Positions 56,505 through 64,000 of a stretch of 64,000 nt of DNA are shown here, piece by piece. Location: the NCBI GenBank assembly GCA_039090855.1, contig CM077011.1, positions 20,709,001 through 20,773,000 on the forward strand. Reading direction: 5' to 3'. Each line of letters begins with the position of its first letter. The first letter of the stretch is position 1. The notes beneath the pieces were generated by a model. The model saw only the letters and a list, made by a program, of their open reading frames with translations, was not told the DNA's origin and made no database searches. The translations under genes were made by a program, and so were the position numbers. Source of the stretch: Macrothele yani (Eukaryota > Arthropoda > Arachnida > Araneae > Macrothelidae).

Positions 56505-59125
56505 GTGCTTATGTTATCGGTTTGTCCGTCCGTCCATCTGTACCTACGATATCTCTGCAACTATTAGTCCGATTTGAAATATTCATTTTGCATTGGTGAG
56601 CGTGAATTATGAAAATGATGATCCTTCATTTCGTTTTTTTTTTTACGATGTACAATTTTGCCGCTAGAGGGCGTAAATTCAGATTATGTCGAATTAAAAA
56701 ATACGTTTTATTCCACACATTTACTTCTAAATATCCGACTGAAAAAATTATTTTATCTTTCTATTCCATTTATGTCGAACAGTATTTCAGATCTACTTTC
56801 TTTTTCAAAATACGCATAGAATTTCCGCTAGGGGGCGTTAAAGTAAATTACATTTTTCCCGATAACTCTTCTTCTAATGCTCCGATTTCAAAACTTTTTT
56901 CTTCAGAGGATACACCTCCTGATGGAAAATCTTTTGAATATAATTTCTAATTCTTGGTAAAGAATAATTTAGCCACCAGGGGGCTGTAAGTGTTAATTTT
57001 TGCTTCTGATGTATTTGCAATAAAATCTGAGATCCTAAAATATCGATTGAAAATATTCTTTCGTGGACTGAGGCCTCTCACATCGATAAAACTTTTCGGA
57101 ATATTTTCTTTTTAAAATATTCCACAGTTTCTCCGCCAGGGAGCGTAGATTTATATCTTATTTTTGTCAATATCTCTACTTCTAGGAGTCCGATTTGAAA
57201 AATTCTTTCTTTGTTCGATAGTGATTTCAGTGTGACATGTTTTTCATATAATTTTAAAATTTTCAAGTAATTCATAGACTTTCCGCTAGGGGCGTAGAGG
57301 TAAATTGCGTTTCCCCCTAATATCTCTGCTTCTAAATCTCCGATTTGAAAAATTCTTTCTGCACAGGATACAGCTCCTAATGGGAAATCCTTTGCACATA
57401 ATTTCTAATTTGTGTAAAAAAATGGTTTGTCCACCAGGGGGCGTAAATCCTAATTTCCGCTTCTGATGTATTTGCAGCAAAGTATGAGCTTCTAAATTCT
57501 CGATTAAATAAAACGTCGTTTGTAGACCGATACTACTCATATCAACAAACCTTTTAGAAACATTTTCTTCTTAAAATAATGGATGGTTTCTATGCCAGGG
57601 GGCGTAGATGTATATCTTATTTTTGTCACTATCTCTACTTCTAGAAGTCCGATTTGAAAATTTCCTTCTTTGTTGGATAGTGTTTCCAGTGTGACATGTT
57701 TTTCATATCAATTCAAAATTTTCATGTAATTCATAGACTTTCCGCTGGGGAGCGTAAAGGTAAATTGCTTTCCCCCTATATCTCAGTTTCTAAATCTCCG
57801 ATTTGAAAGTTTTTTTCTACACCGGATACAGCTCCTGATGGGAAATCCTTTGCACATAATTTCTAATTTTTGTAAAAAATGGTTTGGCCACCAGGTCGCG
57901 AAGTCTTAATTTCCGCTTCTAATGTATTTGCAGCAAAATATGAGCTTCGAAAATTTCGATTGCAAAAAAAGTCGTTTGTTGACCGATACTACTGATGTCG
58001 ACAAATTTTTTCGGAACACTTTCTTCTTAAAATAATGCATGGTTTCTACGCCAGGGGGCGTAGATGTATATTTTATTTTTGTCAATATCTCTACTTCTAA
58101 GAGTCAGATTTGAAAATTTCCTTCTTTGTTGGATAGTGTTTCCGATGCGAAATGTTTTTCCTAAAAATTCAAAATTTTCAAGTAAATCATAGACTTTCCG
58201 CTAAGGGGCACAAAGGTAAATTGCGTTTTCGGTGTTATTTCTGCTTCTAAAACTCCGATTTCAAAATTATTTCTGTATCGCATACAAGACCTGATGGAAA
58301 ATATTTTTCACATCATTTCTAATTTTTGGTAAAGAATGGTTTGACCATCAGGGGGCATAAGTGTTAATATCTGCTTCTGATGTATTTGTATCAAATCTGG
58401 GATCCTGTAAACTCGACTAAATTTTTTTTCTTGGACCGATACGGCTCTTATGGATAAACCTTTTGAGAATACTTTCTTCCTAAAAGAATGCACTAGGGGA
58501 CGTAAAGTCACATCTTATTTTTTTCGATATATGTGTTTCTAAAAGTCCGATTTGAAAAATTCCTTCTTTGTTGGATAGTGTTTCCGATGCGAAATGTTTT
58601 TTCCTATAAATTCAAAATTTTCAAATAAATCATAGATTTTCCCGCTATAGGGCCAAAAGGTAAATTTCGTTTTCGACGTTATTTCTGCTTCTAAAACTCC
58701 GATTTGAAAAATTATTTCTGTGTCGCATACAAAACCTGATGAAAACATTTTTTCACATAATTTCTAATGTTTGGTAAAGAATGGTTTGGCCACCAGGGGG
58801 CATAAGTGTTAATATCGGCTTCTGATGTATTTGTAGCAAAATCTGGAATCCTGAAAACTCGACTAATTTTTTTTTTCTTGGACTGATACGGCTCATATGG
58901 ATAAACCTTTTGAGAATAATTTCTTCCTAAAAGAATGCATGATTTTGCCACCAGGGGATGTAAAGTCGCATCTTATTTTTTTTTTTTTTTTTTTGATATC
59001 TCTGTTTCTAAGGGTCCGATTTGAAAAAATCTTTCTGGGTTGGAGAGCTATTCGGATGCGAAATGTTTCTCATATAAATTCATGTTTTTCTAAACGATAA
59101 GTCTGCAACCAGAGGGCGCTCATGA
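56505..59125 (+). repeat. 152 bp monomers in a 457 bp trimer higher-order repeat
   Basis: Starts after GGTTTGTCCGTCCGTCCATC. Seventeen motif positions (56660, 56825, 56973, 57133, 57283, 57431, 57593, 57742, 57888, 58049, 58198, 58345, 58491, 58642, 58790, 58947 and 59107) carry CCGCTAGGGGGCG, CCACCAGGGGGCG or CGCCAGGGGGCG, spaced 145-165 bp. From 56825 the three types repeat in the order A, B, C, so the same type returns every 442-459 bp. AGTCCGATTTGAAAAATTC is a second conserved block. The motif is always on the plus strand. Confidence 0.9.
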
Positions 59126-59129
59126 TTCC

Positions 59130-59585
59130 GTTTACAGCAACATCTGAGGGATTAAAAACCCGATTGAAAAACTTCTTTCTTCCGTCAGATACTATTGTTT
59201 TCCATACCAGTTCCACTGACTTTGAATAGCTTTGATAAATTTAATTTGCGTCAGAACGGATTCAAAAGACGTGCTTATTACACCCGAATATTTGGTGTCA
59301 TCTTTCTTGTTAAATCATTAAAATTGATTTCCTATGAACAGAAGACTCTACACAGCAATGCAATGCAGCGAACACTGAGCTATCGTCTTTTAGGAATAGA
59401 GACGGTGGTTCAGTGTTGGGCGTACAATAAATCACAGTCGGTGCTACCTTGGTAATTATATACTTATTTTACTTAAATAGTTTTATTTTTTTCATTTTCA
59501 GGATTTTAGGGCTGGTCGCAATACTACTTTCATGTTATGAGTGTTTTGGTATTTTGCTCGAGTATGTGTGTACTTCATAACGATG
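59130..59585. other. Spacer, nothing recognised
   Basis: No recognised feature. Confidence 0.35.
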
Positions 59586-59589
59586 ATGA

Positions 59590-59775
59590 ACTGCACAGAA
59601 ACCCTATAAAGCAGTCCACTCACCCTAATTTCGGGTCACTGGTACCAAAAAGGGACAACGCTATCGAATAATAATAATAAACACCACCGATGCCACATCC
59701 GGGATTTGAAATCGAACTTATCTTGGACGAATGATCAGAATCCCGACTCTTAGAGCATTTTACCCACACGAATGA
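59590..59775 (-). mobile_element. tRNA-derived SINE, diverged
   Basis: The minus strand keeps ACCAGTGACCCGAAATTAGG (core) and a decayed B box. A (TAA)n expansion lies inside the body at 59670-59681. It belongs to the family of the SINE at 52335. Confidence 0.7.
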
Positions 59776-59779
59776 CATT

Positions 59780-60285
59780 TTTTTTAACTGCATCTGGTAA
59801 TTTATAAGCCCAATCAAATCAATAAAGTTTATTCGCAAATATATTTTAATTTAAACTCAACTACAGTTTCTCGGAACATTTGGCTCAGCTTTAAGGAGCT
59901 TAAATACTTAAATCATTTTAAAATCATCAACGTTTTAACTGTCATGCAATTTAGGGAGTTGTTCTCACGCGCTTGAATGAAATGGAGTCGATGTAATGGC
60001 TTTGGCAAGTTGTAGTCTTAATAAATTGCGATATACCTGTAATTGGAGACATTCCAAAATATCAATAGTGGAATCAGGCTTGTCCATAAGTTCTTTTTTG
60101 CATACATTTACGGCTACTTTAAAAACATTGACCTATAGATTATAGTCTTTATTTTCTGCTACATGACCCAAAGTATAGTCTCCCAGAAAGACAAACAGCT
60201 AGTTACCATGACATGAACATCATGCCAATATACAGAAACTAGTGGCGCAAACATCTCTCTCCTTTCTTAGTTTCGTATTTATCGT
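59780..60285. other. Spacer, nothing recognised
   Basis: No recognised feature. Confidence 0.35.
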
Positions 60286-60289
60286 TAGA

Positions 60290-60365
60290 GATATTAGTCA
60301 GGAAGGATTAGTGTACTCTAGTTGTCCCTTTTAGAAGGATATTAGTCAGGAAGGATTAGTGTCGA
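60290..60365 (+). repeat. 25 bp direct duplication
   Basis: GATATTAGTCAGGAAGGATT then AGTGT occurs twice, separated by about 22 bp. Confidence 0.9.
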
Positions 60366-60424
60366 AAATCTGCCTAAATGAAGTGGGGGGGATAATTTTT
60401 CTGATGGGCAGGTTCACCCGTTCA

Positions 60425-60535
60425 CCGCTTACGCCCTTCCTCTTAGACAGCGAATATATTCTTACGCGCTCATTTTTGCCCATTTTTTAGACCCCGAGTT
60501 AACTCGTTGCAGCTAATTAAGGGTTAAATAAGTAC
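60425..60535 (+). repeat. Dispersed repeat Y, copy 2
   Basis: CTTAGACAGCGAATATATTC, TTTTGCCCATTTTTTAGACC and GAGTTAACTCG followed by AGGGTTAA correspond in order to 27940-28040. Confidence 0.7.
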
Positions 60536-60817
60536 ACTGCCCGTTACTCATATGATAACTATAAATTTTATTTAAAAAAAAAAAGGTGGAGGGTGAGGAT
60601 TATGAGCATGCACGTTCCTTGATTTCTTTCAGCTGTCAGATTGGAAAGCCTGTGGTTTCCGAAAATACCGTTTCCTCTGAGCGGGACTCCAATTCCACGG
60701 AATTCCTTAAGCACTTCGATGAATATCAAGGTGTCGATGCGAGATTCTAAGAGAGAACGAAACTTGTAACATAGCAAGGACGACTATGCGTGAGTTATTT
60801 CTTTTGTTTTGGACGTT

Positions 60818-61080
60818 ACATTTGGATTTCCCTTCTTACTCAAAGCGAAGAAGCTTGCCATTAATTCTGAATGCAGCTATCGCAATAAAATTCGCACACG
60901 AATGGAATAAAATCTCCGGCAGTTTGTCGTAGAGAAAGAACTATGGCTATTGCTTAGGAAAAGGAAGTATTTTATTTTTTATATACAGATCAAGTTTTAC
61001 TAGGATTATCTTCAGCTGCAATCCAGAAACGTGAGTACAACCTTATTTTGTAAATACAAACAATACAATAATTACAACAA
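60818..61080 (-). repeat. Dispersed repeat Z, copy 2
   Basis: The inverse of 37791-38042, with matching CTCCGGCAGTTTGTCGTAGA and ATTCGCACACGAATGGAATA. A few small indels separate the copies. Confidence 0.85.
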
Positions 61081-61235
61081 TTACACTGGTCAACAATGAA
61101 GAAGTTTGTGACTTGAAAATACTTATTTCATATTGATTTTAGTACGTTAAAAACAAAATATGACATTTAGAATGCTTAGTTAGCTCTCATTTCCGAGATA
61201 AAGCCCATTTATGATGTTTTAGGATATGTATAGGA

Positions 61236-61590
61236 AATATGTATATGAGGTGCATGCTTGGTGTAACCAGAACAGATAAGAAGAGGAACTCGTGCATCCG
61301 AAAAATGACAAGAGTGGAAGATATCATGATCACAGTTAAATCCCTGAAATGGCAATGGGCTGGACATACTGCCAGAAGGACAGACCATCGATGGACAGCC
61401 GAAATTTTAGATTCTTTTCCAAGGGACAGAAAAAGACCCAGAAGAAGACCACATGGAAGATGGGTGGATGAAATTCGAAAGTATGCGGGAGTGACATGGA
61501 GGAGACTGGCACAAGACAGACCGTTGTGGAGGAAACTTGGGGAGACCTTCGTCCAGCAGTGGATTGATAATGGTTGATGATGAGGATGAT
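61236..61590 (+). mobile_element. RTE-like retrotransposon 3' end
   Basis: The open frame reads RCMLGVTRTDKKRNSCIRKM, then WQWAGHTARRTDHRWTAEIL and WVDEIRKYAGVTWRRLAQDR, ending at FVQQWIDNG. This is the C-terminal tail of a group of arthropod non-LTR retrotransposon polyproteins. The frame is intact over 112 codons. TGATGATGAGGATGATGAT follows, a simple-repeat tail typical of RTE-type 3' ends. The 5' truncation is near 61236. Confidence 0.85.
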
Positions 61591-61824
61591 GATATGAAAT
61601 GAAGCGTGTGTCGCTCCGAGCGGCTAATTAAAGTAGTACGTAAAGCAAATATAGGGGTTGGCAAACCTGAGAGCGGGAATGAAGAGTCACTGTATATCTT
61701 CTTTTGTTCATTAAGAACTTGTTTTTGTTCACTGTCTGTTTACAGCTTGCTTGGAGTGAAAGTTACAGTGTCGTTCCTTTCTATGTTTCAGGTTGATTTT
61801 GTGGTCATAACTTGAAAAGCCAGA

Positions 61825-63513
61825 ATGCCACGTCAATTTTTAAACAAATCTGACAATTTTTGTTATGTTTGTGGTGATGTGACATTTGCCGCCTAGAAAC
61901 GCCCAATTACTTCACCCGTCAAGACAGCCTACCACCATTATTTTGGTATGAAAGTAGGGGATCAAGACAAAACGTGGACACCTCATGTTTGCTGCAATTC
62001 TTGTTCTGTGAATCTACGTGAATGGATCCGTAAAAACGAACGTTTAATGCCCTTTGGCATCCCTATGATTTGGAGAGAGCCCACAAATCATGGAGATAAA
62101 TGCTATTTCTGCATGGTACCTCCTATTAAGAATAGGTATATCAAGAAAGAAGAAGTTGAGCATTAAACACCCCAACATTCCGTCAGCTATCCGACCAGTG
62201 AAACACGGGGACGATCTGCCTGTACCGAACCCATCAGAGGACTACAGTCTGGACTCAGATGAAGAACAAGACTGTACGGAGGCGACGTCATACCCATGCC
62301 CTGAGGCTTTGGCATCACAGGATCCTGATTTCGCACCTGAGTCACTGGGTGAGCCACACAGTTTTACCCAAGGTGAACTAAGTGATTTAATTCGAGACCT
62401 GTACCAAAAGACAAAGCCGAGCTTCTAGGTTCTACGCTCAAACAGTGGAATCTTCTAGAACGTAATGTTAAAGTATCAGTGTACAGAAGTCGGCAGAAAG
62501 ATTTGCTTCCATATTTAAAAAAGATAATAACCTAGTTGCCTGCTGTGATGTGAATGGTTTGATGACAGCTTTGAATGTAGAGCACAAGCCACAGGACTGG
62601 AGGCTATTCATTGACTCATCAAAGCTTAGTTTAAAAGCTGTGTTGCTATACAATGACAGTTCTCTTCATGCAGTTCCTGCAGGCCATGCTGTTTATATTA
62701 AGGAAACATATGCCAATATGAAATTACTTCTGGAAGCAATTAAGTACACAGATCATCAATGGCAGATCTGTGGAGACCTGAATGTGATTGCAATATTGCT
62801 GGGCATGCAGTTGGGATACACCAAGTACTGCTGTTCCCTGTGTGAGTGGGACAGTCGAGCTAGATCCTCACACTACAATAGAAAAGACTAGTCTCCAAGG
62901 TAAACTGCGAACCGGGGAAAAGAATGTCCAGCACAGTCCTCTGGTTGATCGAAACAAAATTCTTTTGCCCCTTTACACATCAAACTCGGCCTAATGAAGA
63001 ACTTTGTGAAGGGGATGAATAAGGATGGAGAGGATTTCAAGTACCACTGAGACAAATTTCCACGGCTGAGTGAGGCTAAAGTGAAAGAAGAAATCTTCAT
63101 TGGTCCTGAAATTCGTGAACTTGTGGATGAAAACTTCGAGCTAGTCCTCCAGTGCAATGAGCAACTAGCTTGGGAAGCCTTTAAATGTATTATGTATGGC
63201 TTCTTGAGTAACCGAAGAGCTGTAACTTGTGTTGAGCTCGTAAACAACCTTCTAGACAAGTATCATCGCTTATGCTGCAACATGTCCCTCAAAATGCACT
63301 TTCTGCACTGTCATCTAGATTTCTTCAAAGAAAACTGCGGTGCAGTGATTGATGAGTATGCTGAGCAGTTCCACCAAGACATTTAAACAATGGAACGAAT
63401 ATAGGGTCGGTGGAACTGTTCCATGCTTGCAGACTACTGTTGGACATTGACAAGAGATGCCCCAGAACAGGATTACAGGCGACAAGCAAGGAAGAGGCGC
63501 ATTCATTTGTAGG
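61825..63513 (+). pseudogene. Broken copy of a multi-copy arthropod protein family
   Basis: The ATG at 61825 opens MPRQFLNKSDNFCYVCGDVT. A TAG follows about 25 codons later, then TAYHHYFGMKVGDQDKTW, CCNSCSVNLREW and MVPPIKNRY. Further frames continue with NIPSAIRPVKHGDDLPVPNP, GELSDLIRDLYQKT, DWRLFIDSSKLSLKAVLLYN, GMQLGYTKYCCSLCEWDSRA, SLKMHFLHCHLDFFKENCGA and FHQDI, ending near 63513. At least three frame changes and several stops are visible. Three CxxC pairs (CYVC, CNSC, CYFC) suggest an N-terminal zinc-binding region. I recognise this as an uncharacterised family present in many copies in arthropod genomes, probably mobile or transposon-derived; its biochemical role is unknown to me. Confidence 0.7.
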
Positions 63514-63661
63514 CCCCTATGTCTGTGTTTCATAGAGTAATTTCAATTCCTCTATGTTTTTGTCGTTTTTATTATATTTTGTGTAATTTACGATTGACTG
63601 AATGAAAATAATGTTCATTATAATATAATACTGTTGAAAATTTGCTTTTCGCTATAATTAT

Positions 63662-64000
63662 ATCATCATCATCATCATTGTCAACCATTATCAATCCACT
63701 ACTGGACGAAGGTCTCCCCAAGTTTCCTCCACAACGGTCTGTCTTGTGCCAGTCTCCTCCATGTCACCCCTGCATACTTTCGAATTTCATCCACCCATCT
63801 CCCATGTGGTCTTCTTCTGGGTCTTTTCCTATCCCTTGGAATCCAATCTAAAATTTCGGCTGTCCATCGATGATCTGTCCTTCTGGCAGTATGTCCAGCC
63901 CATTGCCATTTCAGGGATTTAACTCTGATCATGATGTCTTCCACTCTTGTCATTTTTCGGATGCACGAGTTCCTCTTCTTATCTCTCCTGGTTACACCAA
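63662..64000 (-). mobile_element. RTE-like retrotransposon 3' end, inverted copy
   Basis: The minus strand encodes the same tail as 61236-61590, for example MTRVEDIMIRVKSLKWQWAG to KLGETFVQ, and ends in the (TGATGA)n tract at about 63662-63680. The frame is open to at least 63953. It continues beyond the right window edge. It faces the 61236 copy, with the broken protein-coding copy between the two 3' ends. Confidence 0.85.

Noticed and set aside
1..64000. A coherent new biological system (defence, biosynthesis or similar)
   Set aside because: No cluster of intact genes exists in the window. The notable signals are repeat architecture and insertion history.

Overview
The window looks like gene-poor, repeat-dense nuclear DNA from an animal, most probably an arthropod. 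It is AT-rich by eye. I found no intact host gene. Recognisable coding sequence is almost all decayed transposable elements: Tc1-like, mariner and hAT DNA transposons, several non-LTR retrotransposon lineages and tRNA-derived SINEs. One further region is a broken copy of a multi-copy protein family known from arthropods. The mix of mariner, Tc1, RTE-like, R1-like and tRNA-SINE sequence suggests an arthropod, but the species cannot be named from this sequence.

Layout. 1-5 kb: an RTE-like retrotransposon tail, a nearly full Tc1 element (1374-2568) and an internally deleted mariner (3245-4891) split by a hAT-like insertion. 5-10 kb: copies of a (CTGT)-containing dispersed repeat, a reverse transcriptase fragment and a hairpin. 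11-12.4 kb: two open frames, possibly a retroelement ORF1. 13.5-20.5 kb: three minisatellites (32, 38 and 33 bp units) and a hAT transposase fragment. 20.7-29 kb: Tc1 remnants, a SINE, hairpin and MITE-like elements, the second mariner copy and a 36 bp array. 29.4-34.9 kb: a Tc1 element with matching ends, split by a 4.2 kb TA-flanked insertion that itself carries an R1-like retrotransposon and a 99 bp array. 37-43 kb: foldback elements, including a 171 bp-arm palindrome with 170 of 171 positions matching and a tRNA-like sequence on each arm. 44.5-46.2 kb: a SINE interrupted by a hAT-like element, adjoining a 77 bp array that repeats the SINE's 5' head next to AP-1-like and CRE-like sites. 46.9-49 kb: a second retrotransposon RT and a Tc1 remnant. 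52-53 kb: an AT-rich array split by a SINE. 55.3-56 kb: a hAT-like element. 56.5-59.1 kb: an array of about 152 bp monomers in a 457 bp trimeric higher-order repeat; each monomer carries a motif resembling the CTCF core. 61.2-64 kb: the broken protein-coding copy, flanked by two inverted RTE-like tails.

No operon, pathway or defence system is visible. What is informative is the nested insertion history, which can be read from target-site duplications and paired copies, and three tandem arrays with notable internal structure. Everything here comes from reading the sequence by eye. Family names rest on recognisable protein motifs and terminal repeats, not on database searches.
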